NCBI GenBank assembly: GCA_022414725.1
Contig: CM039462.1
Coordinates: 46,447,885 to 46,511,884, forward strand
Source: Microglena sp. YARC
Lineage: Eukaryota > Chlorophyta > Chlorophyceae > Chlamydomonadales > Chlamydomonadaceae
Length of the DNA stretch: 64,000 nt
Reading direction: 5' to 3'
Shown: piece by piece, positions 1 through 10,598 of the stretch
Numbering within the stretch: the stretch's first letter is position 1
Layout of the letters: each line of letters opens with the position of its first letter
Notes under the pieces: model-generated
What the model was told of the DNA's origin: nothing
The model's database searches: none
What the model saw: only the letters and a program-made list of their open reading frames with translations
Position numbers and translations under genes: made by a program

Positions 1-872
1 TGTCTGTGTGTGTGCTTGTGTATGTATGTATGTGTGTGCGTGTGCGTGTGCGCATGCATGTATGCATGTTTGCGTGCGTATGTGTGAGTGTGTGTATGTG
101 TGTTTGTGTGTTTGTGCGTGTGTGTGTGTGTTCATGTGTGTGTGTGCGTGTGTGTACGTGTGTGTGTCTGAGTGCATGTGTGCGTGTGTGTGTACGTGTG
201 TGTGTGTGTGCGTGTGTGATTCTGTGTGTGTGTCTGTGCGTGTGTGTGCTCGTGTGTGTATGTGTGTGTATGAAAGCATGTTTATATGTGCGTGTGTATG
301 TGTCGGTGTGCATGTGTGCGTGTGTGTGTGCGTGTGTGTGTGACTTTGTGCATGTGTGTGTATGTGTGCTTGTGTGCGTGTGTGTGTGAGTGTGTGTGTA
401 TGTGTGTTTATGTGTCTGTGCGTGTGTTTGTGTCTGCGTTTGTGTCTGTGTGTGTGTCTGAGTGCGTGTGTGCACGTGTGTGAGTATGTGTGTGTGTGCG
501 CGTTTGTTTGTGTGTGTCATTGTGTGTGTGTGTGTGTGTGTGTGTGTACGTGTGTGTGTGTGCGTGTGTGATTCTGTGTGTGTGTCTGTGCGCGTGTGTG
601 CTCGTGTGTGTATGTGTGTGTATGAAAGCATGTTTATGTGTGCGTGTGTATGTGTCGGTGTGCATGTGTGCGTGTGTGTGTGCGTGTGTGTGTGACTTTG
701 TGCATGTGTGTGTGTATGTGTGCTTGTGTGCGTGTGTGTGTGAGTGTGTGTGTATGTGTGTTTATATGTCTGTGCGTGTGTTTGTGTCTGCGTTTGTGTC
801 TGTGTGTGTGTCTGAGTGCGTGTGTGCACGTGTGTGAGTATGTGTGTGTGTGCGCGTTTGTTTGTGTGTGTC

Positions 873-916
<44 letters not shown>

Positions 917-1246
917 TGTGTGTGTGTGTGCGTGTGTGATTCTGTGTGTGTGTCTGTGCGCGTGTGTGCTCGTGTGTGTATGTTGTGTAATGAAAGCATG
1001 TTTATGTGTGCGTGTGTATGTGTCGGTGTGCATGTGTGCGTGTGTGTGTGCGTGTGTGTGTGACTTCGTGCATGTGCGTGTGTGTGTGTATGTGTGTTTG
1101 TGTGCGTGTGTGTGTGAGTGTGTGTGCATGTGTGTTTATGTGTCTGTGCGTGTGTTTGTGTCTGCGTTTGTGTCAGTGTGTGTGTCTGAGTGCGTGTGTG
1201 CACGTGTGTGAGTATGCGTGTGTGTGCGCGTTTGTTTGTGTGTGTC

Positions 1247-1298
<52 letters not shown>

Positions 1299-1530
1299 TG
1301 CGTGTATGTGTGTGTATGCGTGTGGGTATGAGTGTGTGTGTCTGTGTGTGTCTCAGTGCATGTGTGCGTGTGTGTATGTGTGTGTCTAAGTGTGTGTGTG
1401 TCTGTGTGCATGTTTTTGTGTGTGTGTTTGTGTGTGTGCGAGTGTATGTGTGTGTGTCTGTGTCTGTGTGGTGTGTGTGTATGGGTGTGTGTGTGCGTGT
1501 GTGTATGTGTGTTCATGTGCATGTGTGTCG
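1..1530. repeat. (TG)n-rich block with ~352-368 bp higher-order repeat
   Basis: The plus strand is almost pure TG/TGCG/TATG dinucleotide-like DNA. Punctuating words recur in register: TGAAAGCATGTTTAT starts at 271, 623 and 991, a period of 352 then 368 bp, so about three large units precede a simpler TG run at 1250-1300. The long reading frames across it, rich in Cys/Val or His/Thr, are products of the repeat and not genes. Confidence 0.95.
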
Positions 1531-1750
1531 ATGGTGAGCAGCATGGGGAGCAGCAAGGGGGGGAGGTGTTGATGTGCATGTGTGTCTATGGGGAGCAGCA
1601 TGGGGAGGAAATGTCAATGTGCATGTGTGTCGATGGGGAGCAGCATGGGGAGCAGCATGGGGAGGAGATGTCAATGTGCATGCGTGTCAATGGGGAGCAG
1701 CATGGGGAGGAGATGTCCATGTGCATGCGTGTCGATGGGGAGCAACATTT
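1530..1750. repeat. GGGGAGCAGCATGGGGAGGA minisatellite, about 5 units
   Basis: Units of roughly 45-57 bp contain the words GGGGAGCAGCATGGGGAG and ATGTCAATGTGCATGYGTGTC. They differ in how many times the GGGGAGCAGCAT core is repeated. The array directly abuts the TG block and shares its TGTGCATGTGTGTC word, which suggests it grew out of that block. Confidence 0.85.
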
Positions 1751-2219
1751 GATGCTTTGGGGGCAGTGTGATCACCAGGGTTGATATTCAGTATCACACG
1801 AGAAGAACGATTCCGCGCCACCCTGTTCATCTTGGAATTGAAAAGATGACTCGGAGAACGATCCTCTGTTCCTGCGACGCGTACGTGCAGCAGACGTAGC
1901 GAACGCTGCCCCCTGGCGAACGAGCGATGGCGGGTCTGGAAGGTTCTCCCAAGCCATGGATACCCAAACTCCCAGAAAGGGAACAAGGAACACAGCAAAC
2001 AGCAGGAAGAACATCTTTTCGAGAAGAAACAGAAAAGGTAGTTCGGAGGAAAAGAAATATGAAAGCGAATTCGAAAAGCAGAAACGAAAACGGTCGAACC
2101 TGTACAGGTGAGGGGGCGCACTACGATAGCGTTACATTTGATGCGTACTGCCCTCTGTCTGTCTGTCAAGAGCCCTCGTGGGCAGTACGCAAAGAAGAGA
2201 AGTAGTGCCCCTCGCGAGG
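1751..2219. other. Unassigned spacer
   Basis: Mixed-composition sequence between two tandem-repeat blocks. Open frames exist on both strands (for example 1687-2169 minus, and 1927-2205 plus) but none shows a recognisable domain or convincing splice signals. I see no supported gene here. Confidence 0.5.
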
Positions 2220-3335
2220 GGCTCTACTTCCCTAAATTAGGGGGTCCTTGCTGGTGGTGGGTCACTACCCCCTAAATTAGTAGGTGCTTGCTGGTGGGGG
2301 GTAACTACCCACTAAATTAGTTGTTGGTTGTTGGTGGAGGGTCACTACCCCCTAAATTTGTGGGTGGTTGCTGGTGGAGGGTCAATACCCACTAAATGAG
2401 TGGGTGGTTGCTGGTGGGGGGTCGCTACCCCCTAAATTAGTCGGTGGTTGCTGGTGGAGGGTCACTACCCACTAAATTAGTTGTTGGTTGTTGGTGGGGG
2501 TAACTACCCCCTAAATTAGTGGGTGGTTGCTGGTGGGGGGTAACTACCCCCTAAATTAGTTGTTATTTGCTGGTGGAGGGACTCTACCCCCTAAATTAGT
2601 GGGTGGTTGCTGGAAGGGGGTCACTACCTACTAAATTAGTTGTTGGTTGCTGGTGAAGGGTCACTCCCCTAAATTTGTGGGTGGTTGCTGGTGGAGGGTC
2701 ACTACCCACTAAATTAGTTGTTGCTTGCTGGTGGGGGTCACTACCCCCTAAATTAGTTGTTTCTTGCTGGTGGGGAGTAACTACCCCCTAAATTAGTAGG
2801 TGGTTGTTGGTGGGGGGTAACTACCCCCTAAATTAGTGGGAGGTTGCTGGTGGAGGGGCACTACCCACTAAATTAGCGATGGTTGCTGGTGGGGGGTCAC
2901 TACCCCCAAAATTAGTAGGTGGTTGCTGGTTGGGGGTAACAACCCCCAAAATTAGTGGGTGGTTGTTAATGGGGGTAACTACCCCCTAAATTAGTGGGTG
3001 GTTGTTGGTGGGGGGTAACTACCCCCTAAATTAGTGGGTGCTTGCTGGTGGGGGGTAACTACCCCCTAAATTAGTAGGTGGTTTTTGGGGGGGGGTCACT
3101 ACCCCCTAAATTAGTTGTTGCTTGCTGGTGGGAGGTAACTACCCCCTAAATTAGTTGTCGGTTGCTGTTTAAGGGTCACTACCCCCTAAATTAGTGGGTG
3201 GTTGCCGGTTGGGGGTAACTACCCCCTAAATTAGTTGTTGGTTGCTGGTGGGGGGTAATACTCCCCCTAAATTAGTGGGTGCTTGTGGTGAAGGGTCACT
3301 ACCCCCTAAATTAGTTGTTGGTCGCTGGTCGCGGT
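2220..3335. repeat. 40-bp minisatellite, about 27 copies, G-rich on plus strand
   Basis: The unit is about 40 bp and contains GGTGGTTGCTGGTGGGGGG followed by TAACTACCCCCTAAATTAGT. Units vary by single bases and by TAACTA/TCACTA. Each holds several G-runs upstream of a C-run and an AT-rich word. Degenerate pieces of the AT-rich word continue to about 3410. Confidence 0.92.
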
Positions 3336-3619
3336 GTTCTGCCAACCAAATTGTCCGGCGATTTCATAACAACTAAATTTGTGGGTAGAATTTCATAACT
3401 ACTAAATTTGGGGGTAGCTTATCGAACAACCTAGTTGCCATGAGGCAACTGCTTATAAAAACTCATACGTAAAAACAAATGTGTTTATGTTTTAGATTTG
3501 TCTGGGATGCAGGACCGGGATATTAACCCAGCTCTTTACACTTTATATCATTGGGCACTTCTGCGGGTTGGACCCTTCTGCTTTGAGCTGTCGGTACTCA
3601 AATAGAGCGCTACTGCTAC

Positions 3620-5365
3620 TGATGAACATGACCCTGTGACCAGGTGGTACAAGGATGTCGAATTGGCGAGGCATGGTTGGGAAGAAGGAATACGAGCTGA
3701 AGACAGTCGCAGTGGGGAAACAGGCATGATCAGAGGAAGAAACTCAGAAACTTTGTATTTCCGAGGATTTGCACCGATTCGCCCGGTCCCTGCTGCACCG
3801 CTACGTGCAAGGAACCGGGGAACCAGGGACGGAAGAAAAACAAAACGAGGTGGATATTCGGATACTTGGTTGCTCCTCCCGTTACTGCAGGGACACTGGT
3901 TTACATACTGCAAAGCCGCATTTCCCAGTGCGATTTATTGGAGCGGGCCGGGGCAGCGCCGAGAAACCGAGCGTATGCTAACGCTGTCGCGATTTGTCCG
4001 AACCACCTCTAGAGACAGCCTAACTTGGGTTATCCTAACATTATCATAACATGCGTCCACGTCCCTTCCCACCCACCTTCATTCCATGCCCCCTAGGCTC
4101 CAATCCGGCCAAACCTTTTCTGAGCATGTTCGTCCGCGCTGCTCGAAAACGAGGCGATTGAAGCGACTATAGTTGCAATACGAAGGTTGCGCGTGTGTGT
4201 AGTAGTTACAATAACGAGTTACGTTACGATAACGAAACAGGAGGGTTATGGAGACTACCGTCAAATGCCCCGATAAAAAGCCCCGATGAAGAAGGGTACA
4301 ATAGTACCGTAGTGAGAGTTTGCTAAGTTTGTTTTTTCTATTATAGTAACAGGTAGGGTCCTCGCTCCTCGTAGCTCCAGGCTTCAATATCTGTGTACAA
4401 TATCTGAAAGTGGTAAAGACTGAGATTTCATGAATATCTACAAACGACGAACATGTCCACAGAACAGAGCAACCGCGACAAGGGAACAAAATAAAGAGGG
4501 TACCCCCTGAGGGTACCCTCTGGGTACAATGTATCTGATCATAGGTCGGCCTGACAGGGACCGACCAATCCGTTGCCTAGTCGACGTCCAGTCAGATCTG
4601 AGATCTACGACATCCTTCTGATAAGCACAACCCTCGCACTGCAATAGCTTTCGCTTATCGCGTGTTTCATTTATGTATATCGACCTCCTTCGGGGGGGAA
4701 ACGAAACCGGGGCTTGGGAAAAAAACTCTTCGATCCACCTCGTTGCAGGCTGCGGCTGAAAAATTCAGGAACTTCGACCTATCCAGGGACCTATAAAACC
4801 CGAAACAGGGCCCCCCGAAACGAAGTGGGCCATCGAGGTTTACCCAAGCCCTGGTTTCGTGTTTTCCGGATGGGGTAAAGATAAATGAAAACCGTGAGAA
4901 ACTATCATCACTCAGCTATAACTCACCTACTAGTTCCCGATCAGCGCAGCCATACACGCTAAAGTATAACAGTTCTAGCCGGCTTGTATTATCATGAGTG
5001 ACATGGAGGTAAGTGCGAAGGGACGTGGACGTATCTTAGGACCTTCGGTTACTCTGTCTTTGGTGCAGACAAATCGCGACAGCGTGAGCATATGCTCGGT
5101 TGCTCGGTGCTGCCACGATTCAAGTGGATCGCGTTGGGAAATGCGGTATGGCTAATTTGCATACCCATTGTCCCTACCCGAACGGGAGGAGAAACCAAGT
5201 ATCCAAATATCCGGCTCGCTTTCTGGTTCTTTGGTTGCTGGTTCTTTGGTTCCTCGGGGATTAGTTGTTTCTGAGGTTCTTCCTCATACCATGCCTCTTT
5301 TCCCACTGCGACTACCATTAGCTCGGTTTACCGTCTTCCCAACCAAGCCTCACCCGTTAGCATAG
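3620..5365. mobile_element. Foldback/TIR element with long (~400 bp) diverged inverted arms
   Basis: The segment 3630-4070 reappears in reverse complement at about 4985-5365. Matching words include GCTAACGCTGTCGCGATTTGTC (left) against GACAAATCGCGACAGCGTGAGC (right), GAGGAAGAAACTCAGAAAC against GTTTCTGAGGTTCTTCCTC, and GGACGTGGACG near the inner ends. The arms are separated by ~900 bp without a recognisable transposase. Long inverted arms fit a foldback or Mutator-like non-autonomous element. I could not define the outer ends or a target duplication. Copia element A starts within a few bases of the right arm. Confidence 0.6.
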
Positions 5366-5368
5366 GGG

Positions 5369-5705
5369 TGTCAGCATGAATTGCGGTGCTCTCACGCGTT
5401 TTATGACTTGGTGACCACTTCTGTACTTCCTTAGAACTATCGGCTCTCCCAGTCCTGTGCCAGCTTCCCGTAGTGACAGCTTCCCTTAGACTGTGTCATC
5501 CTTGAGTGACTCAGTGACAGTTTCCTGTCAGCTGCGTCACCGGTCTAGCCTGTACCCTGTTAGGTTCCTGGCTGCCGCCTCCTTTCACCACTGGTGCCCC
5601 TTGATGGGTCTCCAGTGCTTGTAATGCTACTCTCGTCTCCGCATTTATAGATTGGCGTGTCTGCTCACACTTTGTCCACTCTCCGGAGTGTTATCCAAGC
5701 TAATA
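5369..5705 (+). repeat. 5' LTR of Copia element A (337 bp)
   Basis: It is near-identical to 26090-26426 and flanked on the left by the target duplication AGGGG. It starts TGTCAGCATGAATTGCGGTG. The first ~100 bases also resemble the 394-bp LTR of elements B and B-prime, so A and B are related subfamilies. Confidence 0.95.
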
Positions 5706-5711
5706 GGTTAT

Positions 5712-5957
5712 TGTTATTCACCGGGTTTCACCGGCTCACCTAGAGTGACTTAGAGTGCACAGGACTCCTCCCTGTAGCACTGTACTGCTGTGCCGCTGCC
5801 AGCTATGGCACGGACACTGATGCCGGTACCATGAGGTACCGTTGCATCCCAGTACTTTCTCCTAGCGCATTGATCGAATGCTTATCTAATTGTAAAGACC
5901 TTATCCTTATCGTCTTCCCCTCGTCTCTGTGCTTTGCACACGCTCCGGAATACTACA
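5712..5957 (+). repeat. 5' LTR of element D (246 bp)
   Basis: Direct repeat of 10317-10562. Starts TGTTATTCACCGGGTTTCAC and ends ACTACA. Preceded by the target duplication GTTAT. Confidence 0.93.
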
Positions 5958-6576
5958 GGTTACGGTCCCTTCGCGTTAGATTGTCCTTGCTCGACGGCCA
6001 TCCGAGCTGAAGGATATTTTGATTGTTGCCCGACGTGCCTCAATTGAAAGGAGTGAAGAAAGCTCCACCCGACAAGAATCTCCCCACTGGGACACAACTC
6101 TTGTGCGAAGATCAGCCGCGTATCCGGTGATACCGCTCCATTGAGCATCAAGCTGTTCCGCCAGCCAACTCCGGCTCCATTGAGCATCAAGCTGTTTCGT
6201 CAGCCAACTCCTGCTCCATTGAGCATCCAGCTGTTCCGCCAGCTAACCCCCCCCCCTCCCCCCCCCAGACAAACAATCTCTACCTCCACTGCGCCCCCAC
6301 CACCACCCGTCCCAATTCCCGCTGCTTACGCAGCCTCCGCCGTCTCTCTACCTCCGCCTGACCTATCAAACCCTCCAGCCCCCCCTCCCCCCCCCCCCCC
6401 CCCCCCCTTCCTAGTTGGACTTCAACCCAACCTTTCATTCCCCAAACCCTCCTCGTACCCACTCTTTCTTCCCCACATAACCCCAGATCTCGAGTTTCTT
6501 TATCGTACTCAGATTTTTGCTCCCTAATCCCGCCTTTCCCGCCTTCTTGCGCTTTGCCCTTCCCCTGACCTTCTCC

Positions 6577-7506
6577 ATGGACGCGCGGCAATACCCCAAG
6601 TTCGACGGTAAGGGAACACTTGAAACCTTTTCTTCCTGGTACAAGGACATGACCAGACCGATGCTGGACAGTTTCTGCAGGCACTCAGTGCTTCATGGTG
6701 ACAGCGACTTCATTCCGTTCTCAGAACCAAAGGATGGCATGCACTATCTCACCTCGCCCAGCAGTGACATCACTGCTATCAGCAACTTTATTGCTATGAA
6801 CCACATTTGTGACTCAGTCCACTCATCTATTGCTGCTGTTCTGCGCGACCGCACCAACAATGCAGCATCTGCTTTGCGCTACCTGAGAACTGAGTATGGA
6901 TCAGGTTTCATGTTAGATCCTCCTATCCAACCTCCACCTTCCACCACCATCAGATCTCTAAACTTCTCTCGCCACTCCATCCACCGCAATGCAACTCTCC
7001 CCCTTCGCCGAGTATCCAGGTCCCCTTCTGACCGGAATGCTCCACCGCCACCGCCATTCATGGATGCTCCTCCTCCCCCTCCCAAGATGCCTCAGAACCC
7101 CTATGATCCCCTTGTTCTCTGCCCCTTGGATGACGCCAAACTCAAGGCCAGTCTCCGCGCAAGCGCGCAGAAGATCCTGGAGAAGGACCCTGATTTTTTC
7201 AAGAACATCGCAGAGGGTCGACACAAGCAGCAACCACAACCTCCTCCAGGCCCCTCCAGGCTCCCTCCTGTACACCAGCCGACTGCGACTGGTGCCCCAT
7301 CTTCAGCGGGCCAGGAATTCTGGATTGGAGAAGATGATCCTGCTGGATCATCTGACCAACCTGAGGACCCAACATCTGCACCTCCAGACCCAGCATCTGT
7401 GCCCCCAGTGCCCCCTGTCCATCCAGATGCACATAAGCCTGGATGGTACCCCGAGTGGAAGGAGGACATGTTCAAAGAGCGGGAAGACCTGATTGCAAGC
7501 AAGTAA
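6577..7506 (+). CDS. Gag-like protein of element D
   Basis: I choose the ATG at 6577 (MDARQYPKFDGKGTLETF), 309 codons, because the reading frame upstream to 6517 is C/T-rich leader. The N-terminal part has the pattern of LTR-retrotransposon Gag cores (UBN2/retrotran_gag-like): an aromatic-rich FSSWYKDMTRPMLDSF segment, then HICDSVHSSIAAVLRD and ALRYLRTEYG. The middle and end are proline-rich linkers (PPPPPPFMDAPPPPP), as in the gag proteins of A and B. There is no zinc knuckle in this ORF; one lies in the next ORF. It is inferred to be a structural particle protein. It is intact, with a TAA stop at 7504-7506. Confidence 0.7.
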   Translation: MDARQYPKFDGKGTLETFSSWYKDMTRPMLDSFCRHSVLHGDSDFIPFSEPKDGMHYLTSPSSDITAISNFIAMNHICDSVHSSIAAVLRDRTNNAASALRYLRTEYGSGFMLDPPIQPPPSTTIRSLNFSRHSIHRNATLPLRRVSRSPSDRNAPPPPPFMDAPPPPPKMPQNPYDPLVLCPLDDAKLKASLRASAQKILEKDPDFFKNIAEGRHKQQPQPPPGPSRLPPVHQPTATGAPSSAGQEFWIGEDDPAGSSDQPEDPTSAPPDPASVPPVPPVHPDAHKPGWYPEWKEDMFKEREDLIASK

Positions 7507-7768
7507 GATCTCCTGTGTATAGCCCTGCCCTGCTGTCCACCCTGTCCTGCACACTGTCTCAGAGATAGGAAACTCCCCCACTCTGCAGAATGCCCACAGT
7601 AGTTGGGACCATGAAGACCAAGGCACTACTTCTGAGCCTGCACCTGTCCTTCTCACTGTCTCAGAGATAGGAACCCCCCCCACTCTGCAGAATGCCCACA
7701 GTAGAGAGGACCATGATAATGCTACTTCTGATCCAACCAACCCTGAGCACCCATCTGGCACTACCATT

Positions 7769-9946
7769 ATGTGTTTCTACCCTTCCCAGCCTATGGCACA
7801 TGATTGGGTACTCAGCTCCGATTCCATTCAACACCTCACCTACAACAAACATGCCCTCATCAGAATTATACCTCTATCTCCTCCAGTCCCAGTATTCTTC
7901 CCTGGACATCCACATCCACGTATGTGCTCTTCTACAGGCACAGCTGTCATCCAAGCACACAATGGCTTGATCCTAACCCTAAAGAATGTCCATATATGCC
8001 CCATTGCTAGTGATCCTATGCCGCTTATAATTCCACACACTGGCATTCCAATGCATCTCATCAGCATCCCAGCTATGATGAGACAAGATGATGACCTTAT
8101 CTTTTCTCTGGATGACTCTCAGGCTACCCTATGCCTACCTTCCCAAGAGGATCAGGACCAGGACGTAAGACGAGAAAATAGACCTGCCCCTCCACTCCAG
8201 TCTGTACTGGTCTGCCATAACAATACAAAGGGGGGAGTCTATTCAACAGATGTATACTACCCCAAGCCTATTGATCACCCAGACCAAGACATACCAGTTG
8301 ACCCGTGGTACCTGAACCCTCACGTCATGGTACATCATTTATGCCCGGCAGGAAGAGCTAAGTGGACTCAACGGTTCAAGGACTCTACAGACCGCCTCAA
8401 TGAACTGGCATCTCTTCCCCCTCCTCCTTCACCGTCACCTCCACCGTCTCCTCCCCCATCTGCACCTCCAGGTGCTCCTCCTCCTCCTCCCTCTCCACCA
8501 GATCCTGTCTCCTCACCCCCCTCCACCTCTGCTGATCCTGCTGTCCCTCCCTGTACAAGCCCTGCACCTGCCTCTCCCAGCTACCATACCAGGAAGGTAG
8601 GTAGGAGAAACAGGCCAAGTATGAATATGACTTGCTGGAACTGTGATGGATTTGGGCACAACTCCAGGCAATGCCCCTCAGCAGACACCAATTTGGCCCA
8701 TAGGCCACCCCTGGACACCCTTACCCAGCTGACTGGTCCTCCTGGACTACCTCATCCACCATCCCATATAGCCCCTGCCACTGTCCAGTACCAGCAGAAA
8801 TCTAATGGTGAGCCTTCCCCAAACTGCCTGTACTGGTCAGACTGTCACAGAGAAGCAGGATATGTAGAAGTCCTGCCAGATAGTGCCCATAGTGCCCCTA
8901 GGTGTAGCAAGGATGATGATGCCATAGATGTTGGCCAGCAGCTGGCCAACATGAAAGCATCAATGCTAGAGATCTACAAGAAGAGATACCCGTCTGTAGC
9001 CAGCCAGAAGAATACCCAGCCACTAGTAAAACTGGCAGCAGAACTACCAGCACAGCAACTAGTTATGCCACCAGTAGACCCACCAGTAGAACAGCCAGTA
9101 AAGCTACCAGTAGTGCTATCAGTAGAGGCACCAACAGAGCCCTTAGTAGAGCCAGCAGAAAACCCTGCAGAATTGAAAACTGCCACCCCTTCCCTGTTCC
9201 AGGAGGACATACTCCTCCAAACCATGACCCCCACTGGTATAACAGATTTCTCACCAGGTAGCACTCCTCCCACCTCAGAGCCAGGCTCCCAAGCTGACAT
9301 ACAGAATAACGCCCATATGTCTGCCATCAGCTACACCCTGGAAGACCACAGGGAGGGGTACTACCCCCTAGGGGAACTGATGGACATTCTAGATCACATG
9401 ATGCTCTTGCCCACCCCACCCTGCATAGTCAACATGCTCAGGGTTCCCTTATACACCCTGATCCACAATTTCTATGCAAGGTACAAGTACCTGAGGTCCC
9501 TCCCACACCAAATCTGGAGAGAGCAGGATATGCCCACCAATCCTGCACCAGTTATTAGTCCCATCCATCTGCACTCCAAGCTGCTAGCCACTCTCATATA
9601 TAAGTATGACACCTGCTCAGCTAGCATGAAGGATAGATTGAAGTGGACCATTTGCCTGCAGGCAGCCATGGTCAGTGCCTACTGCAATGCAGCCCACAGA
9701 CAGCCAGGACTCCTCATGCAATCCCACCAGATCAGGACAGATGGAGAGCCCAGCCCTATCCTGATCTACGTTGATGATGCCATCATGCCCTGGAATCAGC
9801 AAGACTGTTTCATACTCAACTTCTGCCCTCCTGTCTTTCACTCTGACCCTACAGCTGACCTGTGGGATGACCTGCACCAGGCCATCACAACTAGGCTTAA
9901 GAGAGATGGGTTCTACCAGATCCCATACCCAGTTGATGACACTTGA
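7769..9946 (+). CDS. Element D second ORF: degenerate retropepsin-like segment plus CCHC zinc knuckle
   Basis: 725-codon frame, different from that of the Gag-like ORF. Near residues 10-110, HDWVLSSDSIQHLTYNKHAL followed by GTAVIQAHNGLILTLKNVHI and LISIPAMM follows the layout of a Copia protease (WxxDSGxxxHLT ... LxNVxxxP ... LISV). The catalytic Asp-Ser-Gly is replaced by Ser-Asp-Ser, so it is probably inactive. Residues about 290-303 (CWNCDGFGHNSRQC) are a perfect CX2CX4HX4C knuckle. Long proline-rich and Pro/Val/Glu repeats surround it. Near the C-terminus ILIYVDDAIMPW resembles an RT catalytic box, but no other RT motif is present. Role unknown; it probably packages RNA. A short duplication (7550-7595 and 7656-7704) lies upstream. 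Confidence 0.6.
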   Translation: MCFYPSQPMAHDWVLSSDSIQHLTYNKHALIRIIPLSPPVPVFFPGHPHPRMCSSTGTAVIQAHNGLILTLKNVHICPIASDPMPLIIPHTGIPMHLISIPAMMRQDDDLIFSLDDSQATLCLPSQEDQDQDVRRENRPAPPLQSVLVCHNNTKGGVYSTDVYYPKPIDHPDQDIPVDPWYLNPHVMVHHLCPAGRAKWTQRFKDSTDRLNELASLPPPPSPSPPPSPPPSAPPGAPPPPPSPPDPVSSPPSTSADPAVPPCTSPAPASPSYHTRKVGRRNRPSMNMTCWNCDGFGHNSRQCPSADTNLAHRPPLDTLTQLTGPPGLPHPPSHIAPATVQYQQKSNGEPSPNCLYWSDCHREAGYVEVLPDSAHSAPRCSKDDDAIDVGQQLANMKASMLEIYKKRYPSVASQKNTQPLVKLAAELPAQQLVMPPVDPPVEQPVKLPVVLSVEAPTEPLVEPAENPAELKTATPSLFQEDILLQTMTPTGITDFSPGSTPPTSEPGSQADIQNNAHMSAISYTLEDHREGYYPLGELMDILDHMMLLPTPPCIVNMLRVPLYTLIHNFYARYKYLRSLPHQIWREQDMPTNPAPVISPIHLHSKLLATLIYKYDTCSASMKDRLKWTICLQAAMVSAYCNAAHRQPGLLMQSHQIRTDGEPSPILIYVDDAIMPWNQQDCFILNFCPPVFHSDPTADLWDDLHQAITTRLKRDGFYQIPYPVDDT

Positions 9947-10301
9947 TCCGCTGACCCAATAGCTAGCCAGCAGTTGATAGTTGATAAGATTACATGGATT
10001 CCCTTGCAGCCTTTCATTTGACTTCTCATCAGTCACCTCTGCAACTTCAATCTTAGACTCCTGGACATGGGACAGACTTTTCCTAGAATATTGATTGATT
10101 GCTACTTGATTGTCTGCTTTCTTCTATTTTAGTTTTTCTGACCAGAGCAGACACCCTGTCCCACAAGATTCTCCTTGCACCCTTCAAGTCAGCCTGCTAG
10201 TTCATCTTTCAAAGCATAACCTGCTTATGATATTTTTCAGTCCCTCTAGTTTTTTCTTTTTACTCCTCTAATTCCCGGAATTCTCTAGAATGAAGAATAC
10301 C

Positions 10302-10316
10302 AGGAATTGGGGGGGA
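10302..10316 (+). promoter_or_regulatory. Polypurine tract of element D
   Basis: The purine run AGGAATTGGGGGGGA abuts the 3' LTR at 10317. This is where plus-strand DNA synthesis is primed in LTR retrotransposons. Confidence 0.7.
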
Positions 10317-10562
10317 TGTTATTCACCGGGTTTCACCGGCTCACCTAGAGTGACTTAGAGTGCACAGGACTCCTCCCTGTAGCACTGTACTGCTGTGCCG
10401 CTGCCAGCTATGGCACGGACACTGATGCCGGTACCATGAGGTACCGTTGCATCCCAGTACTTTCTCCTAGCGCATTGATCGAATGCTTATCTAATTGTAA
10501 AGACCTTATCCTTATCGTCTTCCCCTCGTCTCTGTGCTTTGCACACACTCCGGAATACTACA
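10317..10562 (+). repeat. 3' LTR of element D (246 bp)
   Basis: Direct repeat of 5712-5957, followed by the target duplication GTTAT at 10563-10567. The sequence then returns to element A. Confidence 0.93.
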
Positions 10563-10598
10563 GTTATAAGGTCCTTCATTTACTACCACTGCTTTTCG

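Larger units (their letters stand above)
5712..10562 (+). mobile_element. Non-autonomous LTR retrotransposon 'D' (4851 bp) nested in A
   Basis: LTRs of 246 bp (5712-5957 and 10317-10562) start TGTTATTCACC and end GGAATACTACA (TG...CA). A 5-bp duplication GTTAT lies on both sides (5707-5711 and 10563-10567). A polypurine tract, AGGAATTGGGGGGGA, sits directly before the 3' LTR. It inserted right after the 5' LTR of A. The LTRs differ by few bases (one seen: GCACACG against GCACACA), so the insertion is recent. It encodes a Gag-like protein and a second long ORF with a zinc knuckle. There is no integrase, reverse transcriptase or RNase H domain, so it must rely on another element's enzymes. Confidence 0.93.

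Noticed and set aside
6..1389. Long frames of Cys/Val or His/Thr in the TG block
   Set aside because: They come from reading a dinucleotide repeat; all frames and both strands give similar open stretches.
3636..4049. Protein-coding gene in the foldback element arms
   Set aside because: The frame is not kept in the inverted partner arm and no domain is recognisable.
9765..9800. A reverse transcriptase in element D from the YVDD box
   Set aside because: No other RT motif lies before or after it; the resemblance is probably chance or a remote relic.
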